Shown here in pieces: positions 1-5,868 of a stretch of DNA of 5,868 bases. The DNA is taken from contig JALLOL010000164.1 in assembly GCA_027717875.1 (NCBI GenBank), forward strand, positions 1-5,868. Direction: 5' to 3'. Position 1 is the stretch's first letter. Each line of letters begins with the position of its first letter. A program made the position numbers and the translations under genes. Below the pieces are notes generated by a model that searched no databases, was not told where the DNA came from, and worked only from the letters and a program-made list of their open reading frames with translations. The stretch is from Acidobacteria bacterium AH-259-L09. GTDB lineage: Bacteria; Acidobacteriota; UBA6911; RPQK01.

Positions 1-5
1 GTTGG

Positions 6-1034
6 TCACCACCATCGTCGGGCCTGCTTATCCAGCACCTTCAGTTCGTCCCCGATCAGATTGAAGGTCAAGATGGTAAGGAAGATAAAGGCTGCCGGCG
101 AGAGCAGCCAGGGAAATTGGGTCATCACGCGCACGGAGGTCGCCGCTGCCAGCAAATTTCCCCAGCTGGCATCCGGTTCCTGAACACCAACCCCCAAAAA
201 GGAGAGAGTCACTTCCCCCAGGATAAAGGCGGGAATCAGGATTGTACTTTGCACCAGCAGATAGTTCGTGGTGAAGGGGAGGATGTGATGCCACAGGATT
301 CTCCAGTGTGGCGCTCCCGCCACCCGGGCCGCCAGTACATATTCGCGAGTCCTAAGACTCGCCACCTGGCCTCGGATCACCCGTGTCACAGAGGCCCATC
401 CGATGAGGGTGAAAATCAACACCATGACCCAATACAAATCCCAAGTTCTCAATTGGAGTGGAAACACGGCCCGAATCGCCAGGATGAGGAATAGACCTGG
501 AAGTGAAAGGAACATGTCCACCAAGCGCATGAACAGGGTGTCAATCCATCCCATGAAATAACCGGCCAGTGCCCCAAACAGCGTTCCCAAAACCGCTGTC
601 AAGAACACTGCTACTACTCCAATACTCAGAGAAAAGCGCGCTCCATGGAGGATTCTCGAAAATAGATCTCGACCCAGGGCATCACTGCCGAGCAAAAAGA
701 TGTTCCTGGATGCATCCTTCAGTCCGAATAAGTGAGTTCGCCAGGTCACTCCCATCCACCGATAGGGCGTTCCTTCCACAAGGAAATAAATTGGAAGCGG
801 ATTTGGGATTTCCCGATATTGAGGCGTTAGATCTTCAATCTGGTAGTCGTAGATAAAAGGACGCAGATGCCAGTTCCCCTGAGCGTCGCGAAAATGGATT
901 TCGGTGGGAGGACTGTAGAAAAATTCCCGAAACTGCTGTCGGGGAGAATAGGGCGACAGAAATGGTGCTGCAAGGGCAAGAAGATAAAAGAACACCAAAA
1001 CAGCGGCTGAGCCACGCCAGATGAAATGCTTCAT
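6..1034 (-). CDS. DppC/OppC-type ABC transporter permease subunit
   Basis: This is a 342-aa inner-membrane permease, predicted partner of the upstream DppB-type permease in a peptide/nickel-class ABC importer. Visible features are a first membrane helix at about residues 9-29, the family motif GSDALGRDLFSRILHGAR at 117-134 region, further helices at about 134-158, 166-190, 200-217, 258-280 and 308-328, and a well-preserved EAA loop at 231-253 (E231, A235-A236, G240, H250, L252-P253) that should dock on the ATPase. LSFLGVG (277-283) and the DASWG stretch are also typical. An unusually long, polar loop of about 75 residues (34-110) lies between helix 1 and GSDALGRD. The frame is open for 52 more codons upstream, but that stretch lies inside the preceding permease gene. 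ATG at 1034 starts directly at the first helix and overlaps the upstream TGA as ATGA, suggesting translational coupling. The TGA is at 8-6. Substrate unknown. Confidence 0.93.
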   Translation of the reverse strand: MKHFIWRGSAAVLVFFYLLALAAPFLSPYSPRQQFREFFYSPPTEIHFRDAQGNWHLRPFIYDYQIEDLTPQYREIPNPLPIYFLVEGTPYRWMGVTWRTHLFGLKDASRNIFLLGSDALGRDLFSRILHGARFSLSIGVVAVFLTAVLGTLFGALAGYFMGWIDTLFMRLVDMFLSLPGLFLILAIRAVFPLQLRTWDLYWVMVLIFTLIGWASVTRVIRGQVASLRTREYVLAARVAGAPHWRILWHHILPFTTNYLLVQSTILIPAFILGEVTLSFLGVGVQEPDASWGNLLAAATSVRVMTQFPWLLSPAAFIFLTILTFNLIGDELKVLDKQARRWW

Positions 1035-1948
1035 TGGTAGCGAATCCGTGGATCGTTCCAGGCCAGAACCAGATCTGCCAAAAGGTTGGCGGCTACAATC
1101 AACAGCGCGGAAACCAGGACACAGTTCAGCACCACAAAAAGGTCTCGAGACAGGATCGAGTCGACCACCAGGGCGCCCAAACCGGGCCAATCAAAAATCT
1201 TTTCAACCACGACAGAGCCGCTTAAAAGACCCCCAAAGGTAATCCCCGTAATAGAAATCATTGGATTCACAGCGTTTCTAAAGGCGTGAAGAACAACGCG
1301 ATAGGGGCGCAGGCCCTTAGCGGCAGCAGCTGTGACAAACGGCTGCCGAAGGGTATCGATCATTTCCAGCCGGAGGTTTCGGACAAAGAAGGCAATAGTG
1401 GGCAGTGCCAGGGTGAGGGAAGGAAGCACCAAATGATGCAGTCCTCCGGTACCCCCAATCGGAAACCAACCGGTTCGGAAAGCGAAAAATAAGAAAATTA
1501 AAGAGGCTAAAACCGAAGGGAGAGAGAGTCCGATCAGTGAGAAGAACAGAGCCAATCTATCCAGCCCACGACCCGGATTGAGAGCAGTTAAAATGCCAAG
1601 CGGAAAAGAGACTATTATCGTCAAGGCCAGGGCACTGATGGTCAAAATGACGGTATTTGTGAGGCGCTCTAGAATCAGCTCAACTGCTGGGCGCTGCTGA
1701 GCAAACGAATAGCCGAGATTTCCCTGCAGGACTTGTCCAACCCAGGTAAAGTATTGGATGTAAAAGGGCTGCTTTAACCCATACTCCTGCCGGAGTTCTT
1801 CGATTCTCTGTCGAGGAATCGAAGGATTCAGTTCCATCTCACTTAGATAATCGCCCGGAATCAGCTTGAACAAAGCAAAAATCAACAGGGAGATCAGAAA
1901 CAAGAGAGGTATCGTCTCCAGAATCCGGCGAAGAACGAATCTAAACAT
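1031..1948 (-). CDS. DppB/OppB-type ABC transporter permease subunit
   Basis: This is a 305-aa inner-membrane permease that should form the translocation pore with the downstream DppC-type subunit. It begins with the family hallmark MFRFVLRRILETIPLLF (helix 1 about 10-30), has a periplasmic segment with YGLKQPFYIQY (56-67) and GNLGYSF (76-82), helices at about 97-122, 132-155, 172-190, 232-248 and 272-295, an EAA loop at about 205-228 (A207-A210, K211-G212, H221, P229), the conserved VVVEKIFDWPGLG (247-258) and the C-terminal DPRIRY (299-304). The length is normal. A TTG at 1957 would add three residues, but the AGGG-type Shine-Dalgarno sequence then sits only about 2 nt away. ATG at 1948 leaves 11 nt and matches the family's usual N terminus, so I chose it. 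The gene lies 270 bp after the binding-protein gene and overlaps the next permease by 4 bp. Dipeptide, oligopeptide, nickel and other substrates are all possible for the family. Confidence 0.94.
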   Translation of the reverse strand: MFRFVLRRILETIPLLFLISLLIFALFKLIPGDYLSEMELNPSIPRQRIEELRQEYGLKQPFYIQYFTWVGQVLQGNLGYSFAQQRPAVELILERLTNTVILTISALALTIIVSFPLGILTALNPGRGLDRLALFFSLIGLSLPSVLASLIFLFFAFRTGWFPIGGTGGLHHLVLPSLTLALPTIAFFVRNLRLEMIDTLRQPFVTAAAAKGLRPYRVVLHAFRNAVNPMISITGITFGGLLSGSVVVEKIFDWPGLGALVVDSILSRDLFVVLNCVLVSALLIVAANLLADLVLAWNDPRIRYQ

Positions 1949-1959
1949 GATGTCCAAGA

Positions 1960-1964
1960 CCCTT
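1960..1964 (-). promoter_or_regulatory. Shine-Dalgarno sequence of the DppB-type permease gene
   Basis: On the minus strand this reads AAGGG, 11 nt before ATG at 1948 and only 2 nt before the alternative TTG at 1957. The spacing therefore favours the ATG. The spacer is slightly long, so the call is moderate. Confidence 0.5.
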
Positions 1965-1987
1965 GAGTGCGAATGTCGCTTCTACCG

Positions 1988-2016
1988 AGTATGAGTGATC
2001 TTCTCAGAGCTGACAA
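1988..2016 (-). promoter_or_regulatory. Candidate sigma70-type promoter for the permease pair
   Basis: On the minus strand TTGTCA (2016-2011) is followed after exactly 17 nt by CATACT (1993-1988), matching the -35 consensus at 5 of 6 and the -10 consensus at 4 of 6 positions. Transcription would start about 30 nt before the permease ATG. The -35 hexamer is part of a stray heptamer-like AGCTGAC next to the repeat array, so the match may be a by-product of repeat sequence. The permeases could equally be read through from the binding-protein gene. Confidence 0.25.
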
Positions 2017-2020
2017 CAAC

Positions 2021-2045
2021 ACAACTGACAACTGACAACTGACAA
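2021..2045 (+). repeat. Heptamer tandem array 1 (AACTGAC x3)
   Basis: Three exact tandem AACTGAC units occupy 2023-2043, with partial units on either side (AC before, AA after). A single related AGCTGAC lies at 2008-2014. The array is in the non-coding gap between the binding-protein and DppB-type genes. It is the inverse complement of part of array 2. On the permease-sense strand it reads GTCAGTT and holds no stop codon. Confidence 0.9.
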
Positions 2046-2225
2046 TTACATCTGAGACGACGCGTGCCAGAGATTCGGCCCATGTTGGACTAAGATTAAC
2101 TGATTGATTTTCACAGATAGGCCTTTCGCTCTTGATAAGCTTGCAAAGACGTAGGGCCTGCCCCCCCTGTCAGCTGTCAGCTGTCAGCTGTTAGTTGTTA
2201 GTGGTCAGTTGTCAGCTGTCAGTTG
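2022..2225 (-). promoter_or_regulatory. Long inverted repeat able to form an mRNA stem between binding-protein and permease genes
   Basis: Positions 2022-2043 and 2204-2225 are inverted complements at 21 of 22 positions. In the leftward transcript the mismatch is a G.U pair, so a 22-bp stem could close a loop of about 160 nt. The 5' arm includes the stop codon of the binding-protein gene. Other units of array 2 (2169-2189) could pair with the same arm with three G.U pairs, giving alternative structures. No U-run follows the stem, so it is not a classical intrinsic terminator. A role in mRNA processing, or in keeping binding-protein message above permease message, is inference. The rest of the 1949-2218 gap shows no ORF, tRNA or recognisable riboswitch. 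It includes a seven-C run at 2161-2167. Confidence 0.4.
2169..2224 (-). repeat. Heptamer tandem array 2 (eight units) overlapping the binding-protein stop codon
   Basis: Eight contiguous in-register heptamers on the + strand: GTCAGCT x3, GTTAGTT, GTTAGTG, GTCAGTT, GTCAGCT, GTCAGTT. On the minus (gene-sense) strand these read AACTGAC, AGCTGAC, AACTGAC, CACTAAC, AACTAAC and AGCTGAC x3. The unit nearest the gene supplies the last codon (AAC) and the TGA of the binding-protein gene. Each unit carries TGA or TAA at the same place. Because 7 is not a multiple of 3, any three neighbouring units stop all three frames. Confidence 0.93.
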
Positions 2226-3976
2226 GCCACCCAGAGCTCCCACACATTCCAGAGGCTGTAAGGAAACAAACTGCTGGGGCGCACATTCTTGAGGCGCTTC
2301 TTACTCGCGATCAAAGTGTCCCGATGAATGAGAGGAATAATCGGAACCTGCTCGGCTAAAATATGCTGAACTTCTCGGTAAAGGCGCTGTCGCCTCTGCT
2401 GGTCCAGGGTCGTCACCTGCTGGGACATTAATTCATCGATTCGTTTCTCCCACTTGCTCACCGGTCGAGATTGATTGGGATTCCACATATGCATTGGACC
2501 GCTAGAAAGAAGCACATTCATGTGCTCAACCGGCTCCACGGGCAATTCGATGTTCATAATGGCCGCATCGTAGCGGCGAGAGCCTAAGATCCGCGAGATG
2601 ACGGCACGAAACTCTTCTTGGCGCACAGTGACCCGCATGCCAATTTTTTCCAAATCCTGCTGTATGATCGCGGCAATTTTTCCTGAAATATCATCGGCCC
2701 GGCTCAAGATCTCAAGCTCAACCGGTCGACCTTTGGAATCGACCAAAACCTCACCCGGTCCCTCCTTTTTCCAAGAAAATCCCGCTTCCTGCAAAAACTC
2801 CCGGGAGCGACTGGGATTATACTCGTACCGAAGTGCATCAGCGGCATACCACATCTGAAGGGAGGATGGAACTAAGCTCCAAGCAGGCTGAGCGTGTCCG
2901 AGATAGACGTTGCGGACGATGGTGTCGCGGCTGATTCCCGTGCTAATTGCCTGGCGAAATTTTAAATTACCGAACCACTCTCTTTTTCGAGGCGAAAGAT
3001 AGTATTTCCCCGATGCAGCATCTTTCCCCATGTTCAGATTGAGCCAAAAAATAGAAAGGTTGTTTGAAGGTCCCGCATCCTGAAGATTGACCTTTTCACT
3101 TTTCAACTCCTCAAGATCCTCCGGCCGCAGGTAGTGGTCCAGGAGATCAAGTTCGCCAGCCTGGAAGCGCAGCAGTTGAGTATTCCGCTCTCCGATATAG
3201 TGGAAGACCAACTCCTCCAGATAGGGCAGGCGAGTGCGGTGGCGGTCGACTTTCCAGTAGTGTGGATTGAACCGAAAAACGGATTTCTCCCCCGGTTGAT
3301 GGACAGCCAGCACGAAAGGTCCAAGCCCCGCCATCTCTTGGGGTGGGGTCCCCAGGTTCCAGTACTCCTCGATCTTCTTTGCCGGTTCTTGAAAGAGGTG
3401 ACGGGGAAAAATCGGAACCGTCGTCAAGATGTATGGAGCGGCTGCATAGGGTGCTGGAAATTTGATTTCCAGCGTATGGGAGTCAATCGCCGTGACAAGC
3501 AGGGGTTTGCCATCAATCAGCAATTGGTCCTTCACCGTATTTTTCGAATCTTCCTCATAGATTTTCTCAAAGGTGAATAGAACGTCCTTTGCGCTGAGAG
3601 GTGCTCCGTCTGAAAACCTCACCCCTTTTCGTAAGGTCAGAGTAACGGTTTGGCCATCTTCTGAGACCTTCCATTCCCTGCAGATCCCTCCCGTCACTGT
3701 GTGCTGAACCGGGTCAAATTCCAAGAGGGTGGCGGTGGTGAGATACCCGACGAGCTTTACCCGATTCTCTTGGGCGTAAAGAAAGTTGAAGGTGCTCGGT
3801 TCAGCCAGTAGAGGATAATGGAGACTTCCTCCCACTGCCCCTTCGGTTTCGACAATTAGAGCGTCTTCAGGAATTGGGAGATTTCGGGAGCCCGTTGGAG
3901 TAGATTCATCCTCTCCGCTGCAGCCGACCAGGATGAGTAGGCTGATAATGAAGAAGACGAGTCTATTTCGGTTCAT
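2219..3976 (-). CDS. Family 5 extracellular solute-binding lipoprotein of a peptide/nickel-type ABC importer
   Basis: This 585-aa protein captures substrate outside the inner membrane and hands it to the permease pair encoded downstream. A lipoprotein signal is clear: R3 and R5, a hydrophobic stretch L6-L16 and the lipobox LVGC with Cys19 as lipidation site, followed by an acidic/polar linker. The mature part starts with GGSLHYPLLAEPSTFNFL (49-66), has the SBP_bac_5 signature around 110-137 (VTLTLRKGVRFSDGAPLSAKDV), a second hallmark at 338-356 (LKFRQAISTGISRDTIVRNV) and the C-terminal helix/strand region QVPIIPLIHRDTLIASKKRLKNVRP (543-567). The length is slightly above DppA/OppA-type proteins. 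ATG at 3976 is preceded by a weak GGTGG at 10 nt. It is the first gene of the cluster, divergent from the thioredoxin gene. Its last codon and stop lie in heptamer array 2. Substrate class cannot be told. Confidence 0.94.
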   Translation of the reverse strand: MNRNRLVFFIISLLILVGCSGEDESTPTGSRNLPIPEDALIVETEGAVGGSLHYPLLAEPSTFNFLYAQENRVKLVGYLTTATLLEFDPVQHTVTGGICREWKVSEDGQTVTLTLRKGVRFSDGAPLSAKDVLFTFEKIYEEDSKNTVKDQLLIDGKPLLVTAIDSHTLEIKFPAPYAAAPYILTTVPIFPRHLFQEPAKKIEEYWNLGTPPQEMAGLGPFVLAVHQPGEKSVFRFNPHYWKVDRHRTRLPYLEELVFHYIGERNTQLLRFQAGELDLLDHYLRPEDLEELKSEKVNLQDAGPSNNLSIFWLNLNMGKDAASGKYYLSPRKREWFGNLKFRQAISTGISRDTIVRNVYLGHAQPAWSLVPSSLQMWYAADALRYEYNPSRSREFLQEAGFSWKKEGPGEVLVDSKGRPVELEILSRADDISGKIAAIIQQDLEKIGMRVTVRQEEFRAVISRILGSRRYDAAIMNIELPVEPVEHMNVLLSSGPMHMWNPNQSRPVSKWEKRIDELMSQQVTTLDQQRRQRLYREVQHILAEQVPIIPLIHRDTLIASKKRLKNVRPSSLFPYSLWNVWELWVAN

Positions 3977-3991
3977 GGCTTACTTGCCACC

Positions 3992-4020
3992 GGCTGACCA
4001 GCTTACAGCTGACAGCTGAC
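3992..4020 (+). repeat. Heptamer tandem array 3 in the divergent intergenic region
   Basis: AGCTTAC, AGCTGAC and AGCTGAC run in tandem at 4000-4020. A further GGCTGAC at 3992-3998 is offset by one extra base at 3999. The array begins about 15 bp upstream of the binding-protein ATG and so probably lies in its 5' leader or promoter. Its orientation is that of array 1 and opposite to array 2, so arrays 2 and 3 bracket the binding-protein gene as inverted copies. Confidence 0.88.
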
Positions 4021-4053
4021 AAGCGAGCCCGAGGGGTGGTCAGGCCTGAATTT

Positions 4054-4081
4054 TTGATTTTTGGCTTCATTCCTGTATGTT
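4054..4081 (+). promoter_or_regulatory. Candidate sigma70-type promoter for the TPR-thioredoxin gene
   Basis: TTGATT (4054-4059) and TATGTT (4076-4081) each match their consensus hexamers at 4 of 6 positions and are separated by 16 nt in an AT-rich patch. Transcription would start near 4088, about 26 nt before the ATG. No convincing counterpart was found for the leftward binding-protein gene in the same 137-bp gap. Confidence 0.3.
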
Positions 4082-4102
4082 TTAGAGGAAATTAGGCGCA
4101 GT

Positions 4103-4107
4103 GGGGG
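4103..4107 (+). promoter_or_regulatory. Shine-Dalgarno-like G-run before the TPR-thioredoxin gene
   Basis: GGGGG lies 6 nt before ATG at 4114, a good position for ribosome binding. It supports this ATG, which also begins a proper signal peptide. The match to AGGAGG is only partial. Confidence 0.4.
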
Positions 4108-4113
4108 CCACAG

Positions 4114-5868
4114 ATGAAAGGCAGAATCTTTTCAATCATCTTAATAGTTTCCTGCTTTACCACTCTGCTCGCTCAGTCAGAAAAGCCGAGTGGCCGTTGG
4201 CTGTTTGAGGCCGTCACTGATACCGGGAAAAAGATTCCTCTCTTGATCCTTCAGATCTCTACTAACGAAGGAACTCCCGAAGCAGCGATCCTAAGTACTT
4301 CGGCGCCTTTTGAAATCAACGTTCAAGGTCTAGAGCTGGACCAGAACACCTTTCGATTGGAGCTGGAGGCCGGCCAGGGCGAACTCACCTTGACAGGAAT
4401 TCTTCATGAAAACTCCATTAAAGGAGCCATCCAGGGCTTCGCCTTCAACGACTACCTTTTTCTGGCTTATCGAACGCAGCTGGAAGGGCTGGAGAGGCTA
4501 AAGGAGGCCACCCCAGAAGAACTCCAGGCTTTTCGACAGGCCATGCAGGTTGCAGGCCCGCAAGCACGCATCGAAGCTTTCAAGCGATTTATTGGCAATC
4601 ATCCCGACTCTCCCTTGAAGGGCCAGGCCACCCTGCAGATTTTCAAAAGCTTGGTTCGGATCAGCGATGACGATCGCGAGCTGCTGGCAGCGGCACAAGG
4701 CGCCATCGAACTGGCTGACGACAAACTGACGGCAATGAACGATGTGGCCTATGCTCTGGCTGTTGAAGAACGTCTTCTGGATCAGGCCGAAATCTATGCC
4801 CGCAAAGCTGCCCAGGGGGCGAGGGAAAACTCTCCAAGCCAAGGTGCCTTCCTGGATACTTTGGGCTGGGTGCTTTTCCAAAGAGGACAAGTTGAAGACG
4901 CAGCGCCCTACTTGATCCGCGCTTATGAACTGGCACCTGAAGGGGAAGTGGCCTTCCATCTGGCTCGAGTCCTGGAGGCTGAAGGGAAGGAGCAGAGTGC
5001 GCGGAATCTTTACCTGAAAGTTTATGTCAATGGTGGAAACCACAATGCTCTTGAAAAGGTGAAGGAACTATATGTGAAAGAGCACGGGTCTCTGCAAGGG
5101 CTTCACGAATTGATTGACCTGGAATACGAAAAAAAGGCACCGCTGTTTGAGGCGGGAGAATATAAGGGAAAGACAGGTGGAAAAGTGGTTCTCGCTGAGC
5201 TTTTTACTGGATCAGAGTGTGGGCCCTGCCAGGCTGCGGATTACGCCTTCCACGGCCTGCTCGAGCATTACCCAGACAGTGTTGTGGCAGTTGTGAAATA
5301 CCATCTTCACGTTCCCGGGCCGGACCCGATGACGAACTCAGATACCGAGAAACGGGCAAATTACTATCAGGTCTTCGGAACACCGCAAGCCATTTTCGAT
5401 GGCGTGAACAAGAAAACGGGCGGAGGCTTTGCCGGCGCAGCCGTGAATCTCTTCAAAACTTATCAGGACATCATTGACCAGCAGCTGGACGCCGGATTTT
5501 CCTTACAGCTCGACGTACAGGGAAGCCGAGAAAATGATGTAATTCGAGTAAAGGTTCGGGTAAAAGTGGAGGATAATCTATCCACTGAGAATTTGCGGCT
5601 TCGCATCGCACTTGTGGAAGGAACAGTCCACTATACCGGCTCCAACAGAGTACACTTTCACAAACAGGTGGTTCGCAAATTGCTCGCAGGCGCGGAAGGT
5701 CTTCCCCTCAGCACAGACGACGGGGGAGCGGCTGAGTTTGAGCTGACTCAAGACCTTAACGAACTCGAGTCCGAGCTGGCGCAATATTTGAAATCCTTCC
5801 AGAAAGAGTATGCGTACACGTTTAAAGAACTCACCTACAAGATCGATCGTGCCAATCTGAGTGTCCTG
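4114..5868 (+). CDS. Exported TPR and thioredoxin-fold protein with CGPC active site (3' end beyond window)
   Basis: The frame is open from ATG 4114 to the window edge (585 codons, no stop), so the C terminus is missing. The order is: a likely Sec signal peptide (residues 1-20, MKGRIFSIILIVSCFTTLLA, predicted cut before Q21); a beta-rich domain at about 27-120; TPR-like helices at about 125-310, clearest at 207-240, 245-275 (G251, A263, Y266, A270, P275) and 278-310; a thioredoxin-fold domain at about 355-450 with redox pair C369-G-P-C372 and the TP of the cis-Pro loop at 423-424 (FGTPQAIFDG); and a further beta-rich domain from about 468. The E. coli-type Trp before CGPC is replaced by Glu. 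KYHLHVPGPDPMTNSDTE after the CGPC helix recalls a thioredoxin-like group I remember from Acidobacteriota-like bacteria. A thiol-disulfide role outside the cytoplasm is likely, the partner unknown. I11-V-S-C14 resembles a lipobox but sits too early, with hydrophobic residues after it. Confidence 0.88.
   Translation, partial: MKGRIFSIILIVSCFTTLLAQSEKPSGRWLFEAVTDTGKKIPLLILQISTNEGTPEAAILSTSAPFEINVQGLELDQNTFRLELEAGQGELTLTGILHENSIKGAIQGFAFNDYLFLAYRTQLEGLERLKEATPEELQAFRQAMQVAGPQARIEAFKRFIGNHPDSPLKGQATLQIFKSLVRISDDDRELLAAAQGAIELADDKLTAMNDVAYALAVEERLLDQAEIYARKAAQGARENSPSQGAFLDTLGWVLFQRGQVEDAAPYLIRAYELAPEGEVAFHLARVLEAEGKEQSARNLYLKVYVNGGNHNALEKVKELYVKEHGSLQGLHELIDLEYEKKAPLFEAGEYKGKTGGKVVLAELFTGSECGPCQAADYAFHGLLEHYPDSVVAVVKYHLHVPGPDPMTNSDTEKRANYYQVFGTPQAIFDGVNKKTGGGFAGAAVNLFKTYQDIIDQQLDAGFSLQLDVQGSRENDVIRVKVRVKVEDNLSTENLRLRIALVEGTVHYTGSNRVHFHKQVVRKLLAGAEGLPLSTDDGGAAEFELTQDLNELESELAQYLKSFQKEYAYTFKELTYKIDRANLSVL

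Noticed and set aside
117..494. 125-codon plus-strand open frame
   Set aside because: It is antisense to the DppC-type permease including its EAA loop. Low-complexity His/Gln-rich translation typical of a shadow frame.
1035..1190. 52-codon N-terminal extension of the DppC-type permease frame
   Set aside because: It lies wholly within the upstream permease gene, has arginine/proline-rich sequence unlike the family, and ATG 1034 gives the normal start with an ATGA overlap.
2169..2224. Array 2 as a CRISPR array
   Set aside because: The units are 7 bp, directly adjacent and without spacers, and no cas gene is present.
3134..3580. 148-codon plus-strand open frame
   Set aside because: It is the shadow of the binding-protein gene, whose minus-strand frame has the family signature throughout. 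No ribosome-binding context supports it.
4040..4049. Perfect 10-bp palindrome TCAGGCCTGA followed by a T-rich stretch, as terminator or operator
   Set aside because: It has no loop and so cannot form a terminator hairpin, and a palindrome this short is expected several times by chance in a window of this size.
4147..4158. Lipobox-like I-V-S-C (residues 11-14) in the TPR-thioredoxin protein
   Set aside because: The hydrophobic stretch before the Cys is very short and continues after it to LLA, which fits signal peptidase I cleavage before Q21 better. It is not excluded.
4498..5043. 181-codon minus-strand open frame
   Set aside because: It is antisense to the TPR part of the exported protein gene, which has clear TPR and thioredoxin motifs in frame. 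The antisense translation shows no recognisable domain.

Overview
The window looks like bacterial chromosome of roughly even base composition from a Gram-negative-type organism: one exported protein carries a lipobox, and another is a Sec-exported TPR/thioredoxin protein. The domain combination of the right-hand protein (TPRs, a CGPC thioredoxin fold, then a C-terminal beta domain) reminds me most of Acidobacteriota-like genomes. That placement is from memory and weak, and no marker gene is present to confirm it.

The left two thirds (positions 6-3976) is a leftward-transcribed ABC importer cluster of the dipeptide/oligopeptide/nickel (Dpp/Opp) class. From the promoter side the order is: a 585-aa lipoprotein solute-binding protein of SBP family 5 (3976 to 2219), a 270-bp intergenic region, a DppB/OppB-type permease (1948 to 1031), and a DppC/OppC-type permease (1034 to 6). 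The two permease genes overlap by ATGA. The ATP-binding subunits are not in the window and may follow beyond position 1. The binding protein would sit on the membrane and deliver substrate to the permease heterodimer. The substrate cannot be read from the sequence.

The right third (4114-5868) is one rightward gene, divergent from the binding protein across 137 bp and cut by the window edge. It encodes an exported multi-domain protein: signal peptide, N-terminal beta-rich domain, TPR-like helices, a thioredoxin-fold domain with a CGPC active site, and the start of a C-terminal beta-rich domain.

The most unusual feature is a set of short tandem heptamer arrays (consensus AGYTGAC / GTCARCT) in the non-coding DNA: three exact units at 2023-2043, eight in-register units at 2169-2224, and three units plus one offset unit at 3992-4020. 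The two outer arrays are in the opposite orientation to the middle one. The middle array overlaps the end of the binding-protein gene and supplies its last codon and its TGA. Every one of its eight units carries a stop codon in the gene's sense direction, so the array closes all three frames. Arrays one and two also form a 22-position inverted repeat with one mismatch (a G.U pair in RNA), which could fold in the mRNA between the binding-protein and permease genes. I see no CRISPR array, tRNA, rRNA, transposase or complete novel defence system here.
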